Assembly (NCBI RefSeq): GCF_014201825.1
Contig: NZ_JACHFJ010000014.1
Coordinates: forward strand, 1 to 60,849
DNA from: Acidocella aromatica
GTDB taxonomy: Bacteria; Pseudomonadota; Alphaproteobacteria; Acetobacterales; Acetobacteraceae
DNA length: 60,849 nt
Direction of reading: 5' to 3'
Part shown: one piece after another, positions 19,808 to 28,137 of the stretch
Layout: every line of letters begins with the position of its first letter
Numbering within the stretch: position 1 is the stretch's first letter
Translations under genes and position numbers: made by a program
Notes under the pieces: model-generated
The model's database searches: none
What the model was told of the DNA's origin: nothing
Seen by the model: the letters and a program-made list of their open reading frames with translations, nothing else

Positions 19808-20598
19808 CCTATGTCTCCGCCGGCCACGGGGATCGTGATGCCGGTGATGTAGGAGGCTTCGTCGGAGGCCAGGAACAGGATCGCGCTCACCTGCTCATCC
19901 AGCGTGCCGTATCGGTGCATCAGGCTCGATTGCAGCGTCTGGTCGATGAGGCACTGATACCAAGCCTTCTCCCTATCGGTCTGCTCCGCCGTATTGCGCG
20001 GAACGCGCCGTGGCGGGGCCTCGGTGCCGCCAGGGGCCACGGCGTTCACGCGGATGTTCTGCGCCGCATATTCCCAGGCGAGATTCACAGTGAGCGCGTT
20101 CACACCGCCCTTCGCAGCGCCGTAAGGCACGCGCATCAGCCCGCGCGTGGCGACGGAAGAGATGTTGACGATCGCCCCGCCCTTGCCCGCCAGGAATAAA
20201 GGCAGCGCCGCGCGGCAGCCCCAAAGCGTGGGGAACAGCGAGCGTCGGATTTCCGCCTCGATCTGCTCCGGCGTGTACTCGCCATAGGGCTTGGCCCAGA
20301 TCGTGCCGCCAATGTTGTTGATGAGCACATCGAGGCGGCCGAATTTTTGTTCAGCCGCCTGCATCACCGCCTCGGCCCCCGCATATTGCTCAAGGTCCGC
20401 CTGCACGGCGATGGCCTCGGCGCCAAGCGAGCGCGCCTCATCCCGCACCTCATCCACCAGTGGGGAACGGTCGGCCAGCACCAAGGATGCTCCCTCTCGC
20501 GCCATACGCAGGGCGGCCTGCTGGCCAATGCCCTGCGCGGCGCCAGTGATCACCGCGATTTTGCCCGCGAATCTTCCGGGCCAGGCAGGAGCGCTCAT
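19804..20598 (-). CDS. benD: 1,6-dihydroxycyclohexa-2,4-diene-1-carboxylate dehydrogenase
   Basis: A 264-residue short-chain dehydrogenase that oxidises and decarboxylates the benzoate cis-diol to catechol. The NAD-binding motif GAAQGIGQQ, the NNIGG segment, the catalytic Ser region ISSVAT and YGAAKGG are present. The insert ...GGTEAPPRRVPRN... is characteristic of BenD/XylL. Its start overlaps the benC stop by 4 bases. It is the last gene of benABCD and overlaps the stop of the convergent LysR gene. Confidence 0.93.
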   Translation of the reverse strand: MSAPAWPGRFAGKIAVITGAAQGIGQQAALRMAREGASLVLADRSPLVDEVRDEARSLGAEAIAVQADLEQYAGAEAVMQAAEQKFGRLDVLINNIGGTIWAKPYGEYTPEQIEAEIRRSLFPTLWGCRAALPLFLAGKGGAIVNISSVATRGLMRVPYGAAKGGVNALTVNLAWEYAAQNIRVNAVAPGGTEAPPRRVPRNTAEQTDREKAWYQCLIDQTLQSSLMHRYGTLDEQVSAILFLASDEASYITGITIPVAGGDIG

Positions 20599-21611
20599 GC
20601 CGCCTTGTCCACCGGGGCGCTGGGGTTGAACTTCTCGTAATGGAAGCTCGCCGGGGTGACGCCGCTATCAGCGAAGTATTTGCGCACGGCTTCGACCATC
20701 GGCGGTGGGCCACAGAGATACACATCGACATCGCCACCATTGATGTGCTCAGGCAGGATGTATTGCGTCACGTAGCCCTTGCGCGGATAGGCGCCATTCG
20801 GGTTGGCAATGCAGGCTTCCCAGGTGAAACCGGGAATCTTCGCCGCGTACTCGTCCAGCGCCGCCGTTTCCACCAGATCTTCGTCGTTGGTGACACCGTA
20901 GATGAGATGCACCTTATGCCCGGGCGGTTTGGCCTGCAGATGCCCCAGCATGGACAGCAGCGGCGCAAGCCCGGTGCCACCGGCAAGCAGCAGCAGCGGA
21001 CGCTTCACCTCGCGCAGGAAGAAGCTGCCGGAGGGGCCGACAAAGTTAAGCTCCACGCCTGGCTGCGCGTTGGCGATGAACGTGCTCATCAACCCGCCAG
21101 GAATATTGCGGATGAGGAAGCTCGCCACCTCCGCCCCCGGTGCGGAGCTGAAGGAATAGGCTCGTTGCTGGTTGGTACCAGGAACCTCGATGTTCACATA
21201 CTGGCCGGGCAGGAATGTCACCGGCTCGGCCAGCTTGAGCGAAAACGAGATCGTCGTGGGAGAGAGCTTGTTCACAGCTTCCAGCGTTGCGGTCTGCTTC
21301 ACCGGCCCGGTCTTGCAGGCCGACGAAGGCACCGGAATGTTCAGCACGAGGTCCGAGCGCGGGCGCATCTGGCAGGCCAGGGCAAAACCCTGGGCTGCCT
21401 CCTCATCCGTCAGCGCGTCCTCAATATAGGACCCGCCATCGTATTTGCCGGACTCGCAGAACAGTTTGCAGGTGCCGCAGGCGCCGTCACGGCAGTCCAG
21501 CGGGATGTTGATCCCGGCGCGATAGGACGCGTCAGCCACTGTGTCCGTCTCCGGGCAGTTGATGAAGCGCGTGACGCCGTCCTCGAAGTTGAGCGCAACC
21601 TTGAAAGCCAT
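20595..21611 (-). CDS. benC: benzoate 1,2-dioxygenase reductase component
   Basis: A 338-residue electron-transfer component. The N-terminal plant-type [2Fe-2S] ferredoxin domain has the cluster motif CRDGACGTCKLFC (about residues 40-52) and a fourth Cys in ACQM. It is followed by the FAD domain with RAYSFSSAPG and the NADH domain with LLLAGGTGLAPLLSML. It passes electrons from NADH to the Rieske centre of BenA. Length and domain order match BenC and XylZ. Coupled to benD by a 4-base overlap. Confidence 0.95.
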   Translation of the reverse strand: MAFKVALNFEDGVTRFINCPETDTVADASYRAGINIPLDCRDGACGTCKLFCESGKYDGGSYIEDALTDEEAAQGFALACQMRPRSDLVLNIPVPSSACKTGPVKQTATLEAVNKLSPTTISFSLKLAEPVTFLPGQYVNIEVPGTNQQRAYSFSSAPGAEVASFLIRNIPGGLMSTFIANAQPGVELNFVGPSGSFFLREVKRPLLLLAGGTGLAPLLSMLGHLQAKPPGHKVHLIYGVTNDEDLVETAALDEYAAKIPGFTWEACIANPNGAYPRKGYVTQYILPEHINGGDVDVYLCGPPPMVEAVRKYFADSGVTPASFHYEKFNPSAPVDKAA

Positions 21612-21630
21612 GATACCCTCCCTCCCCAGG

Positions 21631-22116
21631 TCAGATATGGTAGATGTCGACGACGTGGTGGATGTAATCGTTCTTCAGCACCACTTTCTTGTTCGTGATC
21701 TTTGGTTCCGCACCAGAGATGTCAAGCGTGTAGAACGACACACCGAAGAACGTGTCGGTCGTCTTGTAACGATGGCTCAGCGTGAACCAATTGAAGCGCA
21801 ACTTGCACTCGTTGGCGCTCTGCTCGAGGACCTCGAGATTGCTGATATTATGCGAGGTGCGCGGCTCCGGGGTCGAGGCGCTGGAGCGCTCGGTGCGGAT
21901 ACGGAAGATGCGATCCTCCAGCCCGCCGCGGTTCGGATAGTAAATCAGCGAGATCTGGCGCTGGGGATCGGTCACCAGCGCATCGTCCTCCTTCCAGGAC
22001 GGCATCCAGAATTCAGCTTCCGGCGCATAGAGTTCCAGCCAGGAATCCCACTGACGGTCATCGAGGAAACGAGCTTCCTTATACAGGAACGCCTGGACCT
22101 GTTCGGTCGTGATCAT
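21631..22116 (-). CDS. benB: benzoate 1,2-dioxygenase small (beta) subunit
   Basis: A 161-residue beta subunit of a ring-hydroxylating dioxygenase, with the family core FLYKEARFLDDRQWDSWLEL near the N-terminus and the conserved hydrophobic C-terminal strand region. It has no cofactor of its own and packs with BenA in an alpha3beta3 enzyme. The operon position between benA and benC and the length both match BenB. The ATG at 22116 has only a weak ribosome binding site and may depend on coupling to benA 27 bp upstream. Confidence 0.93.
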   Translation of the reverse strand: MITTEQVQAFLYKEARFLDDRQWDSWLELYAPEAEFWMPSWKEDDALVTDPQRQISLIYYPNRGGLEDRIFRIRTERSSASTPEPRTSHNISNLEVLEQSANECKLRFNWFTLSHRYKTTDTFFGVSFYTLDISGAEPKITNKKVVLKNDYIHHVVDIYHI

Positions 22117-22143
22117 ATCGTTTTTATCCCGTGCTTCTTGACG

Positions 22144-23499
22144 TTATTCTTCTTCGGCCTGGAACTCACCTTCCAGCACCTTGTTCATCGTTTCCAGCCA
22201 GTAGCGGTGCTGTTCCACGTACAGCCCCTCATCCTCGGTGCGGGTACCGCTGAGCAGCGGGTTCAGGCCGATGACCTTGGCCGTCTCATCCGGCCCCTTC
22301 ACCCAGTGCTTGGCACCGCGCGAAAGATCGTTCCACGCCGCGGCGCGACCCTTGTAACCTTCCTGGCAGGCACGGAATTCCTCGAGGTCATCCGGCGTCG
22401 CCATGCCGGAGGCGTTAAAGAAATCCTCGTACTGGCGGATGCGGTGGGCGCGGGCCTCGGCATCCTCGCCCTTCGGCGCGATGCAGTAGATCGTCACCTC
22501 GGTCTTATCGACGGAGATCGGGCGCAGAACGCGGATCTGCGAGCTGAACTGGTCCATCAGATAGACGTTCGGGTACAGGCACAGATTGCGCGAGCGCAGC
22601 ACCATCCAGTCCGCCATGGCTTGGCCGAACTTCTCCGCCAGTTCCTCGCGGCGGTTCCAGTTCGGACGGTCCTCGGGGTTGGCCCAGTTGGTCCAGAGTA
22701 GCATATGGCCATGCTCAAAAGAGTACGATCCGCCACCAGTTTTCGCCCAGCCACCGGCGGACATGGCGCGCACGCCATCCTCGCGCTCCAGCTCCTTGCG
22801 GCGGCCGGTGGTGGCCGCGTAGTTCCAATGCGTCGCGGTCACGTGGTAGCCATCGGCGCCATTCTCGGCCTGCAGCTTCCAGTTGCCGTCATACACATAG
22901 GTGGAGGCGCCATCCAGCACTTCCAGCCCTTCAGGAGATTGGTCAACGATCATGTCGATGATCTTGGCGGCTTCGCCCAGGTGCTCGGCCAGCGACTTCA
23001 CATCCGCGTTCAGGCTGCCGAACAGGAAACCGCGATAGCTCTCGAACCGAGCCACCTTGGTCAGGTCGTGCGAGCCCTGCTTGTTGAAGCTCTCGGGGTA
23101 CTCCGCACCCTCGGGATCCTTCACCTTAAGCAGCTTGCCGGAGTTGTTGAAGGTCCAGCCATGGAACGGGCAGGTATAGGTACCCTGGTTGCCGCGCTTG
23201 CGACGGCAAATCATCGCGCCGCGATGGCTGCACGCGTTGATGAAGGCATTCAACTCGCCATTGCGGTTGCGCGCGATGACGATCGGCTGACGGCCGATAT
23301 TGGTGGTGAAGTAGTCGTTGTTGTTCGGGATCTGCGTCTCATGCGCCAGGAACACCCAGTTACCTTCGAAGATGTGCTCCATCTCCAGCTCGAACAGCTC
23401 GGGGTCGGTAAAGATGTCGCGGCGGCAGCGGTAATGGCCGGTGGCGGGATCATCCTCCAGCATGGCGCCGAGAGGGGACTGCGAAAAATCGTCCAGCAT
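22144..23499 (-). CDS. benA: benzoate 1,2-dioxygenase large (alpha) subunit
   Basis: A 451-residue Rieske oxygenase. The Rieske motif CSHRGAMI...CPFHGWTF lies at about residues 95-120, and the mononuclear iron ligands sit in [13 protein letters not shown]. With BenB and BenC it adds O2 to benzoate to give the 1,2-cis-diol carboxylate. The open frame extends upstream to 23913, but the ATG at 23499 begins the family's N-terminus ([11 protein letters not shown]) and follows an AAGGA. First gene of benABCD; a candidate operator lies about 75 bp upstream. Confidence 0.95.
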   Translation of the reverse strand: MLDDFSQSPLGAMLEDDPATGHYRCRRDIFTDPELFELEMEHIFEGNWVFLAHETQIPNNNDYFTTNIGRQPIVIARNRNGELNAFINACSHRGAMICRRKRGNQGTYTCPFHGWTFNNSGKLLKVKDPEGAEYPESFNKQGSHDLTKVARFESYRGFLFGSLNADVKSLAEHLGEAAKIIDMIVDQSPEGLEVLDGASTYVYDGNWKLQAENGADGYHVTATHWNYAATTGRRKELEREDGVRAMSAGGWAKTGGGSYSFEHGHMLLWTNWANPEDRPNWNRREELAEKFGQAMADWMVLRSRNLCLYPNVYLMDQFSSQIRVLRPISVDKTEVTIYCIAPKGEDAEARAHRIRQYEDFFNASGMATPDDLEEFRACQEGYKGRAAAWNDLSRGAKHWVKGPDETAKVIGLNPLLSGTRTEDEGLYVEQHRYWLETMNKVLEGEFQAEEE

Positions 23500-23571
23500 G
23501 CTTGCGTTTCCTTGCTTGCTTTTGTTGTACGAATATCGGGGAACAGCCCCCGATGGCTGACATTGGAATAG

Positions 23572-23583
23572 AATTTCGAGATT
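23572..23583. promoter_or_regulatory. candidate operator shared with the phenol operons
   Basis: AATTTCGAGATT, which on the benA strand reads AATCTCGAAATT, the same 12 bp found upstream of dmpK and dmpQ. It is an imperfect palindrome (10 of 12 positions) centred on TCGA. It sits between the divergent benA and HpcH/HpaI aldolase starts. No good sigma-70 -35 box follows at the spacing seen in the phenol promoters, so benA may need an additional activator. Confidence 0.6.
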
Positions 23584-23722
23584 TTCGGGTCCAACACTGA
23601 TTATGTATATTTCAATACCTACAGGATATAGAGCATCTCGCCAGCACCAAACTCGCCCCCTGGTTTGTGGTGCATCGCAAAAGGCGCTAAAACACCAGAA
23701 ATCACACACACGGAACGCCAAG

Positions 23723-24529
23723 ATGCCAGACTCCACCGAAAATGTTTTCAAATCATCCCTCGCCCGGGGAGAGACGATGATCGGCCTGTGGCTGACCCTA
23801 GCGGACCCGTATTCCGCAGAGATTTGCGCCGGGGCCGGATTCGATTGGGTATTGATCGACGGTGAGCACGCGCCCAACGACCTGCGTAGCGTGCTGGGAC
23901 AGTTGCAGGCCATCGCCCCCTACGGCACCGAGGCCGTTGTCCGCCCGCCGGTTGGCGAGCCGCACCGCATCAAGCAACTTTTGGACATCGGCGTGCGCAG
24001 CCTACTGATCCCGATGATCGAGACCGCCGAACAGGCCGCCGCCATGGTGAGCGCCGTGCGCTACCCGCCCGCCGGTATCCGCGGCGTGGGCAGCGCCATC
24101 GCTCGCGCCTCGCGCTGGGGGCGGATTGGCGACTACCTGGACCACGCCGATGACAGCGTCTGCCTGCTATTGCAGGTGGAATCCGGCACTGCGCTGGAGA
24201 ATCTCGACGCCATCCTGGCCGTGCCGGGTGTGGACGGCATTTTCGTCGGCCCGGCCGATCTCTCCGCCTCGCTCGGCTATCTCGGCGCGCCCGACCACCC
24301 GGAGGTGCAGGGGAAGATCCTCGATGCCATCGCGCGCATCCGCAAGGCCGGCAAGGCGGCGGGCATCCTCAGCTCGGATGAAGCCTTGTCGCAAAGCTAT
24401 ATCGATGCCGGTTGCGGCTTCGTCGCCGTGGGAGTGGACGCCACGCTGCTCGCACGTGGCACCGAGCGCCTGGCCCGCAAGTTCAAGCCCTCCTCCGGCC
24501 CGGCGGTGAAGCCGGGTAGCGTGTACTAG
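23723..24529 (+). CDS. HpcH/HpaI-family aldolase
   Basis: A 268-residue class II pyruvate-type aldolase. Family marks are [38 protein letters not shown], the metal-binding [12 protein letters not shown] and [14 protein letters not shown]. Members reversibly split 2-keto-4-hydroxy acids to pyruvate (or a keto-acid) and an aldehyde. The substrate here is unknown; the meta pathway in this window already has its own aldolase (DmpG). The ATG at 23723 begins the homology; upstream residues in the open frame are not family-like. Divergent from benA and followed 20 bp later by a transporter, probably one operon. Confidence 0.85.
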   Translation: MPDSTENVFKSSLARGETMIGLWLTLADPYSAEICAGAGFDWVLIDGEHAPNDLRSVLGQLQAIAPYGTEAVVRPPVGEPHRIKQLLDIGVRSLLIPMIETAEQAAAMVSAVRYPPAGIRGVGSAIARASRWGRIGDYLDHADDSVCLLLQVESGTALENLDAILAVPGVDGIFVGPADLSASLGYLGAPDHPEVQGKILDAIARIRKAGKAAGILSSDEALSQSYIDAGCGFVAVGVDATLLARGTERLARKFKPSSGPAVKPGSVY

Positions 24530-24549
24530 CGCCAAACACCGCACCGCCC

Positions 24550-25425
24550 ATGCTCAGCCATATCGTTTCCGTGCTGTTCCCGTTATTCACGATCAGCGCG
24601 CTGGGCTACATCGTCGGGCGGCGCACCAAGCCGGACCTCTCCACCGCCAACCGGCTGAACATGGATGTGTTCACCCCCGCCCTCGTGTTCAGCGCGATGG
24701 CGGACAAGGATTTCCACATCCGTGGCTTTGCCGCGCTGGCGGCGGCGGCGCTGCTGGTGGTGGCGGGTTGCGGCGTGGCCGGATGGGGCATCGCGCGGCT
24801 GCTGCGAATCGACCCGAAAACCCTGGTGCCGCCGCTGATGTTCAATAATTGCGGCAATCTCGGCCTACCCATCGCCGTGCTCGCCTTCGGCCCGCACGCA
24901 TTGGCTCCGGCGGTCATCACCTTCCTTGTCTCCAACGTCTCGCAATTCTCCTTCGGCACCTGGCTGCTCGACCATAAGGCACGCCTCGCCGGGGTGTGGC
25001 GCTCGCCCTCCATCCAGGCGGCCATTGTTGGGCTCGCGGTGGCGCTGGCGGGGTTCCAAATCTGGCCGCCACTGCTCGTCTCCATGAAGATGCTCGGCGA
25101 TATCTCGATCCCGCTGATGCTCTTCGCCCTTGGCGCAAGGCTAGCCGATTCGCGGTTTCATGCCGTGGGGTTCGGCATTCTTGGCGCCGTGTTGCGCCCG
25201 GTGCTGGGCATGGCCATGGCATGGGCGGCGATGGCCATCATCCCCCTGCCGCCGCAGCAGCGGGCTCTGCTGCTTATCTTCGGCGCCCTGCCTCCTGCGG
25301 TGCTCAACTACATGTTCGCCGAACGTTACAACCAGGAACCGGACAAGGTGGCCTCCATGGTGCTCATTGGCAATATCGCGGCGCTGGTGTTCCTGCCCAT
25401 CGCCCTGATGCTGACGCTGCATTAA
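24550..25425 (+). CDS. AEC-family permease (auxin efflux carrier/malonate transporter type)
   Basis: A 291-residue protein with about ten hydrophobic helices in two halves, matching the AEC family. Features are the N-terminal VLFPLFTISALGYIVGR, the conserved FNNCGNLGLPIAVL in the middle and ALPPAVLNYMFAERY near the end. Bacterial members move dicarboxylates or other organic acids. It is paired with the aldolase upstream, so it may carry that enzyme's substrate or product. Followed directly by a strong bidirectional terminator. Confidence 0.85.
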   Translation: MLSHIVSVLFPLFTISALGYIVGRRTKPDLSTANRLNMDVFTPALVFSAMADKDFHIRGFAALAAAALLVVAGCGVAGWGIARLLRIDPKTLVPPLMFNNCGNLGLPIAVLAFGPHALAPAVITFLVSNVSQFSFGTWLLDHKARLAGVWRSPSIQAAIVGLAVALAGFQIWPPLLVSMKMLGDISIPLMLFALGARLADSRFHAVGFGILGAVLRPVLGMAMAWAAMAIIPLPPQQRALLLIFGALPPAVLNYMFAERYNQEPDKVASMVLIGNIAALVFLPIALMLTLH

Positions 25426-25435
25426 ACACAAACAA

Positions 25436-25463
25436 AAACGGCCCGGTTTGCACCGGGCCGTTT
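25436..25463. terminator. bidirectional intrinsic terminator
   Basis: A 12-bp perfect stem (AAACGGCCCGGT / ACCGGGCCGTTT) with a TTGC loop between the convergent AEC permease and the outer-membrane protein gene. It has an A-run on the left (AACAAAAAC) and a T-run on the right, so it should stop transcripts in both directions. Confidence 0.88.
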
Positions 25464-25478
25464 GCCGTGTTGCTTAAG

Positions 25479-26438
25479 CTAGCCTTCGAACGCGGTGAGG
25501 AAGCGGAAATCGACGAAGTCGCCGCCCACGTCGTTATGCACGCTGACGAAATGGTTCCAGACCGCGGTCACGCTCATTCCACCGGGGAACTCATAGCCCA
25601 CGATCGGACCAACGCTGTAGCTGGTCACACGAGTATTCGCTACCGAGGCGCCATTCAGCGTATCGTTGCTGAACTGATTCGCCTGGCTGCCACCAACGCC
25701 GAGCGTCCACCTGCCCATAGTCTTGGTCACAGCGTAGTCCGCCGTGAACTCCGAGGTGGAGTGATAGCTGTTGCCGTGGATGCCAGCATAATTGTTGTCA
25801 TCGCCAACGTTGAAGCTGACATGGCCAGCGGCGGTGACATTCCAGCCATTATACAGCCAGCTGACAGCGAAATCAGGCTGGAAGGTGGTGAACGCGTTAC
25901 CCGAGGGCACGCCGCCATTCTTCACATTGCCCTGGAAGTAATCGCTCATGGTGTTCGTGGCGGTCGGCAGCAGCACGGTCAGGCTGACGCGTGCAAACAG
26001 ATTATGAGGCAACTGCCAGGACAGAGCACCCGGGATCAGTACGGTGTTGTACATGCCCAGATTGCCGCCACCCGGATGCTCCGACTGTGTTGGCGCGTAG
26101 GAGGTGTAATCGAACGGCAGGCCAATCGCCATGCCGTAGGTCGCGCCCAGAACCTTGAAGTTCGGGATATAGATCAGCACCGGAACTTCAACCAGCGCGG
26201 AAAGATGCGTGCCTGGAATCGAGTTACCGTTACGGTCGTACTTAGTGTAATCGGCGTAGTAGTTGTCCAACTCGCCATAGAAACCCGGAGGCGCCAGAGC
26301 ACCCGAGGGGATACCTTCGCCAAAACCACGCAGGTACGGATCCCAAAGCTCCTCGGCCTTGGCGGCGGTGGCGGTAAACACGGACCCAGCCACAGCCAGC
26401 GCGGCGGCACTCGTCAGCAGCTTCAGCTTCATCGACAT
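25479..26438 (-). CDS. outer-membrane protein of the phenol MetA-pathway family
   Basis: A 319-residue exported protein. A clear Sec signal peptide (KLKLLTSAAALAVAGSVF..., cleavage near ATAAKA-EE) is followed by alternating beta-rich sequence ending in Phe-Glu-Gly. It resembles the 'Phenol_MetA_deg' (SphA-like) outer-membrane family seen beside aromatic catabolic operons. A role in uptake of the hydrophobic substrate is inferred. Two ATGs (26438 and 26432) are both served by the GGGAGAAGG upstream; I give the longer. It is the last leftward gene after dmpP with a gap of about 200 bp, so it may have its own promoter. Confidence 0.82.
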   Translation of the reverse strand: MSMKLKLLTSAAALAVAGSVFTATAAKAEELWDPYLRGFGEGIPSGALAPPGFYGELDNYYADYTKYDRNGNSIPGTHLSALVEVPVLIYIPNFKVLGATYGMAIGLPFDYTSYAPTQSEHPGGGNLGMYNTVLIPGALSWQLPHNLFARVSLTVLLPTATNTMSDYFQGNVKNGGVPSGNAFTTFQPDFAVSWLYNGWNVTAAGHVSFNVGDDNNYAGIHGNSYHSTSEFTADYAVTKTMGRWTLGVGGSQANQFSNDTLNGASVANTRVTSYSVGPIVGYEFPGGMSVTAVWNHFVSVHNDVGGDFVDFRFLTAFEG

Positions 26439-26635
26439 TTCCTTCTCCCTGTATTTGTGGCACGCGGCCCTTTTTGAGCCGCGCTTAGTCTCTCCGAACT
26501 GTCCCGTTTTGACGCAGCACACCGACTAGCGGCACCACGAAGCTGAACAGGCAACAGCGCAATAAACTAAACCGTAACGTTCTCAGTCCCGCCGGGGTGG
26601 GATTTAGTCCTGCGGATTCCAAGCAAACGGCTTGA

Positions 26636-27697
26636 TTATATCGTCTTGAACAGTGGGCTCCTCGTCGTTTTTTTGTCATCTTTGGCGGTAAGGAACCGCT
26701 CAGTCAAGATATGTTTCTCAAACAAACGACCTTGCATCAACATATTGACGCATGCCTCGATCATGGGCGGCGGACCGCACAGATAAGCAGTCAAACCCTC
26801 GAATAATTTATCGTACAGCCTTGCTGCCACATCATGCACAAACCCCCGCTCCCCGGCCCAATCGGAGCCTTCCGGCTCCGACGACAATGCTGGAACGTAA
26901 CGGAAATTCGGGTGCTTCGCGGCCAGCGCCTCAAACTCCGATTCGCCGTAGAGATCGGCCCGGGTCCGCACGCCATGGATCAGCGTGATCGGCTCCGCGT
27001 AGCCCTCGGCCAGCAGGTCCAGGATCATCGAGCGCGGGCTGGAAACGCCCGTGCCGCCTGCCAGGAACAGCAGCGGCCCGCCACGGGATTTACGCACGAA
27101 GAAGCGGCCATACGGACCCGAAAGGGTCAGCTTGTCTCCCTCCTTCAAAACCTCGTGAATATAGGTCGTGCCCTTGCCGCCCGGCAACAGGCGGATCTGC
27201 AGATCGACATGCCCATTCTCCGATGGCGGATTCGCAATCGAGAAAGCGCGCGTGCCCTCCACCCCCGGCAATTTCAGATTGACGTACTGGCCAGCCTGGA
27301 AATCGATGGTTTTGCCTTCGAGACGAAGGCGCAGCCCCTTCACGTCATGAGTCAGGTTCTCAAGCGTCTCAACCGTAACGTTGAAGTCCTGAATCGGAAT
27401 CCGGCGCTGGTCCGGGTCCTCCTCGATATCCGCTTCGATGGTGACATCGCTTTTCATTCGCGCCGAGCAGGCAAGTGTCTTGCCTTCGCTGCGCTCGAAA
27501 TCCATCAGCGCGAAGCTGGACGCATCCGCATGGTCCACCTCGCCATCGAGAACATCGACCTTGCAGGTGCCACACAGGCCATGCCCGCAGGCGTAAGGCA
27601 GGTAGATCCCCTGCCTCAGGCACGCGTCGAGGATCGTCTGGCCTTCCTCGACCTCGATGGTCTCCCCCACCGGCTCAACGGTCAGCTGGTAGCTCAT
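26636..27697 (-). CDS. dmpP: phenol hydroxylase reductase component (P5)
   Basis: A 353-residue NADH-dependent reductase. The N-terminal [2Fe-2S] domain has CGHGLCGTCKVDVL and a distal Cys in LACSAR. The FAD motif is RAFSIANPP and the NADH region LLFLAGGTGVSSPRSMI. It delivers electrons from NADH to the diiron oxygenase. Length and architecture match DmpP. It starts 18 bp after the dmpO stop in the leftward dmpKLMNOP operon. Confidence 0.95.
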   Translation of the reverse strand: MSYQLTVEPVGETIEVEEGQTILDACLRQGIYLPYACGHGLCGTCKVDVLDGEVDHADASSFALMDFERSEGKTLACSARMKSDVTIEADIEEDPDQRRIPIQDFNVTVETLENLTHDVKGLRLRLEGKTIDFQAGQYVNLKLPGVEGTRAFSIANPPSENGHVDLQIRLLPGGKGTTYIHEVLKEGDKLTLSGPYGRFFVRKSRGGPLLFLAGGTGVSSPRSMILDLLAEGYAEPITLIHGVRTRADLYGESEFEALAAKHPNFRYVPALSSEPEGSDWAGERGFVHDVAARLYDKLFEGLTAYLCGPPPMIEACVNMLMQGRLFEKHILTERFLTAKDDKKTTRSPLFKTI

Positions 27698-27715
27698 TAG
27701 CCTATTCCATTCAGT

Positions 27716-28078
27716 TCAAGAGAAGGCCACACCGGAAAGACCCGGCGTCCAGAACCGCACCAGCGATTTGTGGTGCAGGCCATTGGCAGCCAAAGAGGCG
27801 CTGAAATCCGGCGACTTCCTCTCGCCGTCGATGGACCAGAGCGTCTTAGACCAGTCCACATTCGCCGCATCCGGGTGCGCGGCATAGTGCGGCGCAACCA
27901 CCTCACTCACGAAAGCCCCGAACGGCATACCTGGGGGCAGTGGAAAGGCGATCGCTGAACAGAAGGAGAGATGCTCCTCCCAATGCACGAAGATCAGGAT
28001 GTTGCCGTGAAAATTCGTTTCGAGATCGCGGATCTCGACCTTGGACTCATAACCGGGCGCAAGCGCGACAACGGACAT
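27716..28078 (-). CDS. dmpO: phenol hydroxylase small oxygenase subunit (P4)
   Basis: A 120-residue gamma-type subunit of the diiron phenol hydroxylase, close to the 119 residues of DmpO. It begins MSVVALAPGYESKVEIRD and contains the conserved FHGNILIFVHWEEHLSF and the SKTLWSIDG region. With DmpN and DmpL it makes the (alpha-beta-gamma)2 oxygenase. The ATG at 28078 has a strong AAGGAGG. An upstream in-frame start at 28102 would fall inside the intercistronic hairpin and is unlikely. Confidence 0.94.
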   Translation of the reverse strand: MSVVALAPGYESKVEIRDLETNFHGNILIFVHWEEHLSFCSAIAFPLPPGMPFGAFVSEVVAPHYAAHPDAANVDWSKTLWSIDGERKSPDFSASLAANGLHHKSLVRFWTPGLSGVAFS

Positions 28079-28096
28079 ATTTTCCTCCTTAGGGAT

Positions 28097-28131
28097 ACGC
28101 ATGGCACGCGTGGTGCCATGCGTCTTTTTTT
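28097..28131 (+). terminator. intercistronic hairpin between dmpN and dmpO; intrinsic terminator on the antisense strand
   Basis: A perfect 11-bp stem (ACGCATGGCAC / GTGCCATGCGT, loop GCGTG) is followed on the plus strand by C and seven T (28125-28131). On the plus strand this is a textbook intrinsic terminator, but the genes here run on the minus strand, where the hairpin has no uridine tract. It would block antisense transcription, and in the sense mRNA it may stabilise or process the dmpN-dmpO junction. Confidence 0.75.
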
Positions 28132-28137
28132 GTTATT

